A DNA stretch of 64,000 bases from Erythrobacteraceae bacterium. GTDB lineage: Bacteria > Pseudomonadota > Alphaproteobacteria > Sphingomonadales > Sphingomonadaceae. The stretch lies in the NCBI GenBank assembly GCA_027489065.1, contig JAIYAM010000009.1, positions 88,018 through 152,017 of the forward strand, in the 5' to 3' direction. Numbering within the stretch: position 1 is the stretch's first letter; each line of letters begins with the position of its first letter. Below, one piece after another: positions 17,353 to 26,200 of this stretch. The position numbers and the translations under genes were made by a program. A model generated the notes under the pieces. The model made no database searches. It had not been told where the DNA came from and saw nothing but the letters and a program-made list of their open reading frames with translations.

Positions 17353-17885
17353 GCCCAGACATCGAAAAGCTCGAAAGCCAGGTGCAGGAGCTGCTCGATC
17401 GGCAGGCGATCCAGGACCTCGTCGCGCGCTATTCGCGCACCTTGGACTGGCTCGACGATGAAGGGCAGGCGGGGTGTTACTGGCCCGATGCGCCGATCGA
17501 CTACGGCTTCTTCAAGGGCACCGCGGCGGAGTTCGTGCCGGTGGTTATGCAGGTGGAGCGCTCGACCGGGCGGCGTTGGCACCTCTTGTCCTCGCTATCG
17601 GTGAAGCTGACCTCGGCCACCACCGCCGAAGGGGAGTGCTACGGCGTGGCGCTCGGGTTCCGGCGGGAGGGCGACGCGGAGCCGTACAAGGGCAACATGT
17701 ATGGCGGGCGCTATCTCGATACCTACGAGAAGCGCGGGCAGGAATGGCGCATCGCCAGCCGCCGCTACATCATGGACTGGACGATGGCGATGCCCGACCA
17801 GCCGGACGCTTCGCCCAGAGCCGAGTTCCCGCTGCCGATGCTCGACCTGCGGGAAAGCGGCCACCCGGCTTACCGGGCGATGTAG
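17349..17885 (+). CDS. SnoaL-like (NTF2 fold) protein
   Basis: A 178-residue protein beginning MSPDIEKLESQVQELLDRQAIQDLVARYSRTLDWLDDEG, the N-terminal helices typical of SnoaL_4 proteins found with Rieske and steroid-degradation genes. The beta-sheet part includes GRRWHLLSSLSVKL and DTYEKRGQEWRIASRRYIMDW. The ATG at 17349 overlaps the previous stop by 4 bases; an earlier in-frame ATG at 17331 would overlap more and has no better site. Function may be isomerase, dehydratase or non-catalytic; not decided by sequence. Confidence 0.82.
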   Translation: MSPDIEKLESQVQELLDRQAIQDLVARYSRTLDWLDDEGQAGCYWPDAPIDYGFFKGTAAEFVPVVMQVERSTGRRWHLLSSLSVKLTSATTAEGECYGVALGFRREGDAEPYKGNMYGGRYLDTYEKRGQEWRIASRRYIMDWTMAMPDQPDASPRAEFPLPMLDLRESGHPAYRAM

Positions 17886-17893
17886 CCAGCCTT

Positions 17894-17916
17894 GTCATTG
17901 CAAGGAGCGCAATGAC
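17894..17916. repeat. reduced copy of the palindromic repeat
   Basis: GTCATTGC (17894-17901) and GCAATGAC (17909-17916) form a short hairpin with a 7-base loop. These are the outer arms of the repeats at 10386 and 12194 with the whole middle missing. It lies between convergent genes. Confidence 0.65.
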
Positions 17917-17924
17917 GAAGAGGC

Positions 17925-18449
17925 TCACGCCCCCGCGGCCTCCATCCAGAAGCCGGCGGTCCGCTCGCCGATGACGGAGCGGTGGGTCGCGCGCAGCTCC
18001 GCGAGCGCGCGCCAGAAGGCGCGGGCGAGGGGTTCCATCCCGATCAGCACCAGAAATTTCAGGATGCGCGTGATGCGCAGGAAGTTGTGGTTGCCGGGCG
18101 TCAGCCACACCCGGCTGCGCTCGGGGAAGTCGCGCGCCTGCTCGATCACCGGTCCGCCTGCTTCGTCCGTGTTCCGCTCGAAGCCGTAGAAGGCGAGGAT
18201 GCGGTCCACCGCGTCCCCGACCCGCTCCCGCAACTCCGCACGCTCGCGAAAGGCGGCGATGTCTGCGTCGGTCAGAACCGGGGCATAAGGGTTGAAGGCG
18301 CTGCGGGCCGGCAGCGGGAAGACCCACTGGATGTAGTCGTGGACCTGTTCGAGCTGCGCGTCGTCCCAGCGCAGGATCTCCGCGAGGGTGCGGCCCCGGT
18401 CGTCGGTTCCCTGCCCCGCATAGAAGGCGATCAGCGGCGAGGTGGTCAT
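17925..18449 (-). CDS. opioid growth factor receptor (OGFr) N-domain-like protein
   Basis: A 174-residue protein with the bacterial form of the OGFr conserved region: LRWDDAQLEQVHDYIQWVFPLP, then FNPYAPVLTDADIAAFR, and a late HNFLRITRILKFLVLIGM segment. The family is widespread in bacteria as stand-alone proteins of unknown function, and the name reflects only the animal homologue. The ATG at 18449 lies 9 bases after an AGGGA; the ATG at 18458 abuts that site and is less likely. It precedes a SnoaL gene on the same strand after about 49 bases. Confidence 0.8.
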   Translation of the reverse strand: MTTSPLIAFYAGQGTDDRGRTLAEILRWDDAQLEQVHDYIQWVFPLPARSAFNPYAPVLTDADIAAFRERAELRERVGDAVDRILAFYGFERNTDEAGGPVIEQARDFPERSRVWLTPGNHNFLRITRILKFLVLIGMEPLARAFWRALAELRATHRSVIGERTAGFWMEAAGA

Positions 18450-18498
18450 CGGCGTCATTCCCTGGTGCGCTCCCGGCAAGGAGGGGGCGAGCCCGGAC

Positions 18499-18852
18499 TT
18501 ATTCGCCTGCCGGGTCCATGTAGTCCCGATAATAGGTGAGCTTCCCGCCCTCCACCTTGTAGATCCCGACCCCGCTGCGGGGCGCGTGGCCTTCCATGTG
18601 CATCGTCCAGCGCGCCCAGACGGCGTGGTCGTCGCCGCAGATCTCGTCGACAGTGAAGTGGACCTTCCGGCCCTTCATTTCCTCGACCATCGTGGTCATG
18701 AAGCCCATGATCGCCTCGCGTCCGCGATATTGGCCCCAGATCGGGTCCTCGAGGAAGGCGTCCTCGGCGAACAGGTCGACCAGCCGGGTGTAGTCGCCAT
18801 CGTCCTGAATGCGCCAGAAGTCCTCGATGACGCGCTGTGCTTCGCCGGGCAT
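18499..18852 (-). CDS. SnoaL-like (NTF2 fold) protein
   Basis: A 117-residue protein with MPGEAQRVIEDFWRIQDDGDYTRLVDLFAEDAFLEDPIWGQYRGREAIMGFM, a classic SnoaL_2 pattern (helix, then a polar acidic loop and strand), ending GGKLTYYRDYMDPAGE. The ATG at 18852 follows GAGGGAGAC at a good distance; a longer in-frame start upstream is not supported. It is divergent from the AhpD-like gene at 18975. Role unknown, though its size and motifs match delta-5-3-ketosteroid-isomerase-like relatives. Confidence 0.82.
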   Translation of the reverse strand: MPGEAQRVIEDFWRIQDDGDYTRLVDLFAEDAFLEDPIWGQYRGREAIMGFMTTMVEEMKGRKVHFTVDEICGDDHAVWARWTMHMEGHAPRSGVGIYKVEGGKLTYYRDYMDPAGE

Positions 18853-18974
18853 TTTTGTCTCCCTCTGTCTCGCAGGCAGATTGCCACGCGCGCGCACTTC
18901 TTTCCCCCTGCGAAAATGGCGAGGGTAACGCGGCCCCGCCCCCTGTTATCCTGCCGCGCAAAGGAGAGGCTCTC

Positions 18975-19508
18975 ATGTCGACCATCCCCCGCGTATCCTC
19001 GGCAATTGCTGGCGAGCCGGCGCATTTCGGCTCGGTGCTCGCGCACCAGCCGGACATCGCGGAGAGCTTCTTCGCGCTTTATGGCCGCTTCTGGGGCTCC
19101 GACATCTTGCCGGCGCGGATCAAGGAGGTTGCGCGGATGCGCAACGCGCGGGTCACCGAATGCGGGTTCTGCCGCAACGTGCGCTTCGACAAGGCGGTCG
19201 CGGAAGGGCTGGGCGAGGAGGTGGTGGACGACATCACCGATGGCTACGAGACCTCGGCCAAGCTCACCGACAGGGAGAAAGCCGCGCTGAAATTCACCGA
19301 CGCGCTGATCCACGATCCCGAATTGCTGACCGGCGATGCGAAAGCCGCGCTGCAGCGGCACCTCACGCCCGCGCAGATCGCGGAACTCGGGCTCGGCGTG
19401 ACGCTGTTCCTCGCGCTCGCCAAGGCGCTGATCACGATGGGGCTGGAGCCCGAACAGATGGACCGCACCGTGCTGCCTACGCCGGCCGTGCTGGAGGCCG
19501 CGGAATGA
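18975..19508 (+). CDS. carboxymuconolactone decarboxylase / AhpD-like protein
   Basis: A 177-residue helical protein with RIKEVARMRNARVTECGFCRNVRF, carrying a CxxC (Cys-Gly-Phe-Cys), and LTDREKAALKFTDALIHDP, the usual second helix pair. A strong AAGGAGAGG precedes the ATG. It overlaps the next gene by 4 bases. The CxxC suggests thiol redox chemistry as in AhpD, but family members also decarboxylate lactones. Confidence 0.85.
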   Translation: MSTIPRVSSAIAGEPAHFGSVLAHQPDIAESFFALYGRFWGSDILPARIKEVARMRNARVTECGFCRNVRFDKAVAEGLGEEVVDDITDGYETSAKLTDREKAALKFTDALIHDPELLTGDAKAALQRHLTPAQIAELGLGVTLFLALAKALITMGLEPEQMDRTVLPTPAVLEAAE

Positions 19509-19876
19509 GTGGCCCAGTGTTCGAAGCGCTCGCGGGCGACCCGGTGCTGGCGCAGCACTACGCCGCCTTCCGCGCCAAGGCGGAAGGCGCGCTCGATGGC
19601 AGGCTGGTGGCGCTGGTCCGGCAGGCGATCGCGCAGGTGCACGGCATCGAAGCGGCGCCGATCGACGAGAGCGGCCTCGACGAAGGCACACGCCTCGCCA
19701 TCGCCTATGCCCGGCGCATCCCCTTCGAGCATACCGCGATCTCCGATCCGGAGGCTGCCGCGCTCGTTGCCCATCTGGGCGAGCCGGGCTTCGTCGCCTT
19801 CTCGGTCGTCGCCGCGCTCGCCGATGCCGAGTGCCGTGCGACGTTGGTCGATCTGCCGGAGCTGGCGCGGGCCTGA
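19505..19876 (+). CDS. AhpD-like protein lacking the CxxC motif
   Basis: A 123-residue helical protein starting MSGPVFEALAGDPVLAQHYAAFRAKAEGALDGRLVALVRQAIAQVHGIEAAP. The helix pattern and GTRLAIAYARRIPF segment resemble the AhpD/carboxymuconolactone-decarboxylase fold, but the redox cysteines are absent at the expected place. It is translationally coupled (ATGA) to the CxxC-bearing gene upstream, so the two may form a complex in which this chain is structural. The family assignment is tentative. Confidence 0.6.
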   Translation: MSGPVFEALAGDPVLAQHYAAFRAKAEGALDGRLVALVRQAIAQVHGIEAAPIDESGLDEGTRLAIAYARRIPFEHTAISDPEAAALVAHLGEPGFVAFSVVAALADAECRATLVDLPELARA

Positions 19877-19954
19877 CGCTTGTCGGCCGCCTTGTTCTTG
19901 GCGCGGGTTTGCGCCAGACGGGGAGGCAACACGTCCATCCGTCCGGAGACCCCC

Positions 19955-20722
19955 ATGCGCATCCCCGCCAGCGCGCTGCTCCTCGCCATCCCGCTCGCGC
20001 TCACCGCCTGCGCAGGCGGCAGGGGCGGACCGCCGCGACTGCCCGAGAAGGTCATCGACCGCGCGCTGGCCCGTGCGCCCGGCGCCGCGCAGCCGAGCAC
20101 CATCGTCGCCGCCGAACTCGCCTTCAGCCGCGCCGCGCGCGAACGCGGGCAGTGGACGGCGTTCCGCGAATTCGCCGCGCCCGGAGCCTTGCTTCACGGC
20201 AATGACGGCCCCTTCGCGGTCCTCCCGTGGCTCGCCACCCAGACCGATCCTCCGCAAGCCGTCCAATGGGCGCCGCGTGTGGTCGTGATGAGCTGCGACG
20301 GGGCGGTCGCCGTCAGCCGGGGCCGCTTCCGCGATCCCGAGGGCAAGGTCGGCAATTTCGTCACCGTGTGGGAGCGACAGGCGGACGGCGAATATCGTTA
20401 CGTTTTCGATGTCGGCGGCGACGATAACCCCCAGCCCCCGCCCAAGCAGCGACAGGAAGAGGGCGACATCATCGTCACTGCGCTCGACCTGGTGCAGGGC
20501 CTGATCGCCAGCTGCCCCCGACCGGGAGCGCCCGTCCCGCCGCCGCCTGCGCTTCCCATCGGTGCGGACGGCAAGGAGGGCGCGAAGCTTTCGAAGGACG
20601 GCACCCTTCGCTGGCGCTGGGCGCACAAGGCGGACGGCACGCGAGCCTTTGCCGCCGACTATTTCTACGAGGGCCGCTGGGTCACCGCCATCGAACAAAG
20701 CCTTGCCCCGGCCCTCAATTGA
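19955..20722 (+). CDS. putative lipoprotein
   Basis: A 255-residue protein with a lipoprotein signal, MRIPASALLLAIPLALTACAGG, the LTAC lipobox placing the lipidated Cys at residue 19. The ATG at 19955 is preceded by GGAGAC; earlier starts would bury the signal. The body contains FREFAAPGALLHGNDGPFAVLPWLATQ and VVVMSCDGAVAVSRGRFRDPEGKVGNFVTVWERQADGEYRYVFD. The second segment has an NTF2/DUF4440-like look with a strand carrying W..Y. It probably sits in the periplasm on a membrane. No known function; similar proteins occur in Sphingomonadales. Confidence 0.7.
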   Translation: MRIPASALLLAIPLALTACAGGRGGPPRLPEKVIDRALARAPGAAQPSTIVAAELAFSRAARERGQWTAFREFAAPGALLHGNDGPFAVLPWLATQTDPPQAVQWAPRVVVMSCDGAVAVSRGRFRDPEGKVGNFVTVWERQADGEYRYVFDVGGDDNPQPPPKQRQEEGDIIVTALDLVQGLIASCPRPGAPVPPPPALPIGADGKEGAKLSKDGTLRWRWAHKADGTRAFAADYFYEGRWVTAIEQSLAPALN

Positions 20723-20740
20723 TGTGAGGGGCCGCTCGAG

Positions 20741-21370
20741 ATGGCCCTGACCGAGATCTTCCTTTCCGCTTTCGTCACGCTGTTCGTGGTGATCGACCCG
20801 CCGGGGTGCGCGCCGATCTATGCCGGGCTGACGAAGGGCGCGAGTGCCGCACAGGCGCGCAGCATGGCGCTGCGGGCAACGATGATCGCGGGCGCCATCC
20901 TGCTGGTCTTTGCGCTGTTCGGGCAGGAGCTGCTCGGGGCGCTGCATATCGAGCTGGACTCGTTCCGCATCGCGGGCGGGCTCATGCTGTTCTTCATCGC
21001 CTTCGACATGGTTTTCGAAAAGCGTACCCAACGCCGCGAGGAACGCGCCGAGAAGATCGCCGCCACTCCCGAGATCGAGGACGTCTCGGTCTTCCCGATG
21101 GCGATGCCGATGCTCGCCGGGCCGGGTGCGATTGCGGCGGTGATGCTGCTGATGAACGAGGCCGAGGGCTGGGCGGAGAAGGGCCAGGTGCTGGGCGCGC
21201 TGGTCGCGGTGCTGGCGATCACCGCAGCAGCGCTGGTCGCGGCCGGGCCGCTGATCCGTCTGCTCGGCGACAAGGTCGAGGCGGTCATTACCCGGCTTCT
21301 GGGCGTTCTGCTCGCCGCGCTTGCGGCGCAATATGTCATCGACGGGCTGAAGGGCAGCTTCGGCATCTAG
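20741..21370 (+). CDS. MarC family membrane protein
   Basis: A 209-residue inner-membrane protein with about six hydrophobic segments. It opens with FLSAFVTLFVVIDPPGCAPIYAGLTKG, matching the conserved VIDPxG/P loop of MarC proteins, and has FRIAGGLMLFFIAFDMVFEKR and MAMPMLAGPGAIAAVMLLM, the second family signature. MarC proteins are multi-spanning proteins of unknown transport role; the old link to multiple antibiotic resistance is not established. It starts 18 bases after the lipoprotein stop and may be co-transcribed. Confidence 0.92.
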   Translation: MALTEIFLSAFVTLFVVIDPPGCAPIYAGLTKGASAAQARSMALRATMIAGAILLVFALFGQELLGALHIELDSFRIAGGLMLFFIAFDMVFEKRTQRREERAEKIAATPEIEDVSVFPMAMPMLAGPGAIAAVMLLMNEAEGWAEKGQVLGALVAVLAITAAALVAAGPLIRLLGDKVEAVITRLLGVLLAALAAQYVIDGLKGSFGI

Positions 21371-21424
21371 ATTGCCGGCTCTCGTCGCCTTAAGACCCAC
21401 CGGTCAGACAGATAAGGATTTCTT

Positions 21425-22477
21425 GTGATCAAGCATTTCGGCGGTTCGCTGCTGTTCACTCTCGCAGGCCTCGCGGTCGGCGCCTGGTATGGCTGGGAGC
21501 TGACCGGCACCTTGAACGGCGTGCTGGGCATCGTGTGGATCTGCGCAGTGCTCGCCGTGCTCGAAGTCTCGCTGTCCTTCGACAATGCGGCCGTCAACGC
21601 GTCGATCCTCAAGGACATGGACCCGGTCTGGCAGCACCGCTTCCTCACCTGGGGGATCGCCATCGCGGTGTTCGGGATGCGGATCGTCTTCCCGCTCTTG
21701 ATCGTGATGGTCGCAGCGTCGCTCGGCCCGGTCGAGGCGCTGCAACTCGCGCTCAACGAGCCGGTCAAGTATCAGGCCATCGTCAGCGACGCCCACATCG
21801 GTTTGATGGGCTTCGGCGGGGCGTTCCTCGGGATGGTGGGCCTCAAGTACTTCTTCGATTCCGACAAGGAAGTGAACTGGATCGAGGCGATCGAGCGTCC
21901 GCTCGCCAAGGTCGCCAATATCGAGGCGATCGCCATCGGCGTGGTGCTGGCCGGCACCTGGGCGACCTCGGCGATGCTTGCGCCTGCCGACGCGCACACC
22001 TTCCTGATCGCAGCTATCGCGGGCCTGCTGACCTATCTCGCGGTCGAAATCGTCAACCACCTGCTCGAACCGCCCACGCCCACCACCGGCGATGTGGCGA
22101 AGGCCGGGTTCGGCGCGTTCCTGTACCTCGAAGTGCTCGATGCGAGCTTCTCCTTCGACGGGGTGATCGGCGCCTTCGCGCTCACCAACAACCTCATTGT
22201 CATCGCCATCGGTCTCGGCATCGGGGCGATGTTCGTGCGGTCGATGACGATCTTCCTCGTCCACAAGGGCACGATGAGCGAATACCGCTATCTCGAACAC
22301 GGCGCCTTCTATGCGATCATCGCGCTGGCGGTGATCATGTACCTCAACACCTTCGCGCATATTTCGGAGGTGATCACCGGGCTGATCGGTGCGGTGCTGA
22401 TCGGGCTGGCGTTCTGGTCCTCGGTGCGCTGGAACAAGGCCAATGCGGGCGAGAACCCGGAGGATGCGCTGGCTTGA
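21425..22477 (+). CDS. DUF475 / TerC-like integral membrane protein
   Basis: A 350-residue polytopic protein with about nine membrane segments. Two repeated acidic motifs, VSLSFDNAAVNASIL and DASFSFDGVIGAFAL, are the hallmark of the DUF475/TerC superfamily and probably form a metal-ion site. The start is GTG at 21425 with AAGGA 6 bases before it. Relatives are linked to manganese efflux or metal resistance. The gene stands after marC with 54 bases between, and overlaps a small membrane-protein gene at its end. Confidence 0.88.
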   Translation: MIKHFGGSLLFTLAGLAVGAWYGWELTGTLNGVLGIVWICAVLAVLEVSLSFDNAAVNASILKDMDPVWQHRFLTWGIAIAVFGMRIVFPLLIVMVAASLGPVEALQLALNEPVKYQAIVSDAHIGLMGFGGAFLGMVGLKYFFDSDKEVNWIEAIERPLAKVANIEAIAIGVVLAGTWATSAMLAPADAHTFLIAAIAGLLTYLAVEIVNHLLEPPTPTTGDVAKAGFGAFLYLEVLDASFSFDGVIGAFALTNNLIVIAIGLGIGAMFVRSMTIFLVHKGTMSEYRYLEHGAFYAIIALAVIMYLNTFAHISEVITGLIGAVLIGLAFWSSVRWNKANAGENPEDALA

Positions 22478-22764
22478 CCCGCGCGGGGCTGCTCGCCGGT
22501 GTGGTGCTGGCGGCGGGACTGACGCTCGCCGCCCTGCTCGGCTTTCTGCTTCTGATGGGTGATTGCTGGGTGTCGAACCACACGCCCGAGGCAAGGCGGC
22601 TTTGCGACATGGAAAAGCGCAGTGAAGTCTTTGCCTATCTCTTAACGGCGCCCACCATGTGGCTGACGGGTGTGGTGCTTGCGATCCGCAAGCGCCGTTT
22701 CGCTTTGCCGATCGGACTGCTCAGCGGCCCCGTATGCTTCGCCGCAGCGGGAGCCCTCTTCTAG
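22474..22764 (+). CDS. small membrane protein of unknown function
   Basis: An open frame of about 96 residues, starting at TTG 22474, which overlaps the DUF475 stop (TTGA). It has a first hydrophobic segment, GLLAGVVLAAGLTLAALLGFLLLM, then a short polar loop with two Cys, and two more hydrophobic stretches (LLTAPTMWLTGVVLAI and a C-terminal GLLSGPVCFAAAGALF). The coupling to the DUF475 gene and the membrane pattern support a real gene; the lack of an ATG lowers confidence. Its stop overlaps the opposite-strand YciI-like stop. Confidence 0.5.
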   Translation: MTRAGLLAGVVLAAGLTLAALLGFLLLMGDCWVSNHTPEARRLCDMEKRSEVFAYLLTAPTMWLTGVVLAIRKRRFALPIGLLSGPVCFAAAGALF

Positions 22765-23048
22765 GCCCAGTCGCCCAGCAGCGGCGAGAACTCGTCGACG
22801 CGGATCAGCTGCCACACCCCGCCGGTGAGATAGGGATCGTCGGCAAGGATCGCGCGGGCGGCGGCCTCATCCGCGGCCTTCACGATCAGGAGCGAGCCGA
22901 TGATCAACCCGTCCGCCCGCTTCAGCGGCCCGACGATCACGAAGTGCTCGGCATTGGCGTGGATGAATTCGAGGTGCTTGGGCCGGTGAATTGCGCGCAG
23001 GCGTCCGCCGTCCTCTCCGTCGCGGCAGTGGAAGCAGAACATCCGCAT
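22761..23048 (-). CDS. YciI-like protein
   Basis: A 95-residue ferredoxin-like fold protein of the YCII family. It shows HRPKHLEFIHANAEHFVIVGPLKRADGLIIGSLLIVKAADEAAARAILADDPY, the family pattern with the conserved His and DDPY motif, and ends GVWQLIRVDEFSPLLGDWA. YciI proteins are dimeric and of uncertain function; some act as dehydrochlorinase-like or stress proteins. It converges on the small membrane gene with overlapping stop codons. Confidence 0.85.
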   Translation of the reverse strand: MRMFCFHCRDGEDGGRLRAIHRPKHLEFIHANAEHFVIVGPLKRADGLIIGSLLIVKAADEAAARAILADDPYLTGGVWQLIRVDEFSPLLGDWA

Positions 23049-23230
23049 GATCGTGTGAGGTCCCCGTTGGTCGCGACAGCTATTTGCGTGCGGGCGAGGC
23101 TAACCGCAGGCGACACGGCGATCAAGCCCAAGGGACCAAGGCCGACCGTTGCAAAACCCGTGCTTGAAGCGCAGCCTCATGCCGTCCAGAGCGCCGCCTT
23201 ACGCCCCCGAATCGTTTCAGGTGAAACCAG

Positions 23231-26200
23231 ATGGCCGATTTCTCCCCCGCCGCTGCCCCCGTTTCCGGGATCGACCGCACCGACCTGCGCCGCGCCTACC
23301 GTCAGGACGAGGAAGCGGCCATTGCCGAGCGGCTCGAGCAGGCGGCTCCGGCGGCGCGGGTGCACGAGGGCGCAGCGCGGCTCGCCATCGACCTGATCGA
23401 GGGCGCGCGGGGCAAGAAGGCCAGCGGCATCGACGCCTTCCTCCAGCAATACGGGCTCGACACCGAAGAAGGCATCGCGCTGATGTGCCTTGCCGAGGCG
23501 CTGCTGCGGGTGCCCGATGCGGCGACGGCTGACGCGCTGATCAAGGACAAGATCGGCAGCATCGACTGGGGCGATCACCTCGGCGAAAGCTCATCGACCT
23601 TCGTCAACGCAGCGACCTTCTCGCTGATGCTGACCGGCGAAGTCCTCGATCCGCCGGATGCGCGGCAGAAGGGGCTGGGGAGCGCCTTCAAGCGGGCGAT
23701 GAACCGGCTGGGCGAGCCCGTGATCCGCACCGCGACCGGCCAGGCGATGAAGATCCTTGGGGGCCAATTCGTGTTCGGTCGCACTATCGACGAGGCGCTG
23801 AAGCGTGCTGCACCCGAACGCGCGCGGGGGATCACCCACTCGTTCGACATGCTCGGCGAGGCGGCGATGACCTTTGCCGATGCCGAGAAGTATCGGCTTT
23901 CCTATGAGGCCGCGCTCGCACGGCTGGCGCGCGAGGCGGGGGCCGGGGTCGCCGGATCGCCCGGCATCTCGGTCAAGCTCTCGGCGCTGCACCCGAAGTA
24001 CACCTTCTTCAACGCGAGCGAGGCCCGCGCGGCGATGGTGCCGATGGTGAAGGCGCTCGCGATCAAGGCGCGGGATGCCGATATCCACTTCACCATCGAC
24101 GCCGAAGAGGCCGAGCGTCTCGAACTCAGTCTCGACATCATCGAGGAACTGGTCGCCGACGACGAACTGTTCCGCCGCCCCGACGGCAGCCGGTGGGAGG
24201 GCTTCGGCCTCGCCATTCAGGCCTACCAGAAGCGGGGCGTGGCGGTGTGCGACTGGGCGGGCAAGGTGGCGCGGCGGCACGGGCGCAAGCTCTTCGTGCG
24301 GCTGGTCAAGGGCGCGTACTGGGACAGCGAGGTGAAGCTTTCGCAGGTCGGCGGCTACGCCGATTACCCGGTGTTCACCCGCAAGGTCGCCACGGATGTG
24401 AGCTACCTCGCCTGCGCCGCGCGCCTGTTCGAGCATGCCGACGTGATCCGGCCTGCCTTTGCCACGCACAACGCCTACACGATCGGGGCGATCAAGCAGC
24501 TGGCGGCGGGTCGTCCTTTTGAGTTTCAGCGCCTCCACGGCATGGGCGAGGAGGTCTACGACGCGCTCCATGCGCTGGAGGGCAACCAGCGCACGCCGGT
24601 GCGGATTTACGCGCCGGTCGGGGGGCACAAGGAGCTGCTCGCCTATCTGGTGCGCCGCCTGCTCGAGAACGGGGCGAACACCAGCTTCGTCAACCGCATG
24701 GGCGACGCCGACATTCCGGCCGAGGAGCTGGTAGGCGATCCCGTCGCCGAGCTCGCCGCGATGCAGCCGCGCCGCAATCCGGCGATTCCGCTGCCGAGGG
24801 ACATCTTCGGCAAGCGCCAGAACAGCGCGGGCGTCGACCTCAGCGATCCGCTGGTGCGCGAGCCGCTGATGGCGCGGCTGGATGATCTCGCGAGCAAGCT
24901 CTGGACCGCCGAGCCCACATCGGGCGGTGCCGGAGTTGTGACCACCATCACCTCGCCGCAGGACCGCAGCCAGCAGGTCGGCACGGTGCGCGCCGCCACG
25001 GCGCAAGAGATCGACGCCGCCTTCAGTCGCGCCGCCGCGATCCAGCCCGGTTGGGACGCGCTGGGCGGAGAGGCCCGCGCGCTGCTGCTCGAAGAAGCGG
25101 CCAACCTGTTCGAGGCCAACACCTCCGAATTCCTGAGCCTCTGCCAGCGCGAAGCGGGCAAGACGCTGCTCGATTCTGTGCTCGAACTGCGCGAGGCGGT
25201 CGACTTCTTGCGCTTCTACGCAGCCGAAGCGCGCCGGCAATTTGCCGCGCCGATCATGCTCCCCGGGCCGACGGGCGAGGAGAACAGCCTGATGCTCCAC
25301 GGGCGCGGGGTGTTCGTCACCATCGCGCCGTGGAACTTCCCGCTGGCGATCTTCATCGGCATGGCCTCGGCGGCGCTTGCGGCGGGTAACACGGTGCTGG
25401 CCAAGCCCGCCCCGCAGACCCCGCTGATCGCCGCGCTCGCGATCAAGCTGTGCCATCAGGCGGGCATCCCGCCGGAAGCCTTGCAGCTCATCCCCGGCGG
25501 CAGCGACGTCGGCGCGGCCCTGACCGCCGACCCGCGCCTTGCGGGCGTCGCCTTCACCGGATCGACGGCCACAGCCCGCGCCATCAACCGCACACTTGCC
25601 AACCGCGACGGGCCGATCGCCACGCTGATCGCCGAGACCGGCGGGCAGAACGCCATGATCGTCGACAGCTCCGCGCTCCCCGAACAGGTGGTGCGCGATG
25701 TGCTGGGGAGCGCTTTCCAGAGCGCGGGCCAACGCTGTTCGGCGCTCCGGGTGCTCTACCTGCAGGAAGACATCGCCGGACCCGTGCTGGACATGATCCG
25801 CGGCGGGTTCGAAGCGCTCACCATCGGCGATCCGGCCGATCTCGCCACCGATGTCGGCCCGGTGATCGACGAGGCGGCGCGCGCACGGCTCGAGGCGCAC
25901 ATCGCGGACTGCGAGGCGAAGGGGTTTGCCGTCACCCGCCTGCCGCTCCCGGCGCACAGTGCGGGCGGCTGCTTCGTCGCGCCGACGATCATCGAATTGC
26001 CGTCGGCCCACGTGCTGACGGAGGAGAACTTCGGCCCCGTGCTCCACGTGGTGCGCTTCAAGGCGGGCGAGCTGGCGCAGGTCGTGGCGGACATCAACGC
26101 GACGGGCTACGGCCTGACGCTCGGCCTCCACAGCCGCATCGCCGAAACTCGCCGCTTCGTGCAGGCGCATGCCCGCGTCGGCAACTTCTATGTCAACCGC

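Noticed and set aside
23213..23228. parS-like sequence CGTTTCAGGTGAAACC just before putA
   Set aside because: It differs from parS at the centre and both ends, and its AGGTGA half is simply the ribosome site of putA. Likely coincidence; ParB binding not claimed.
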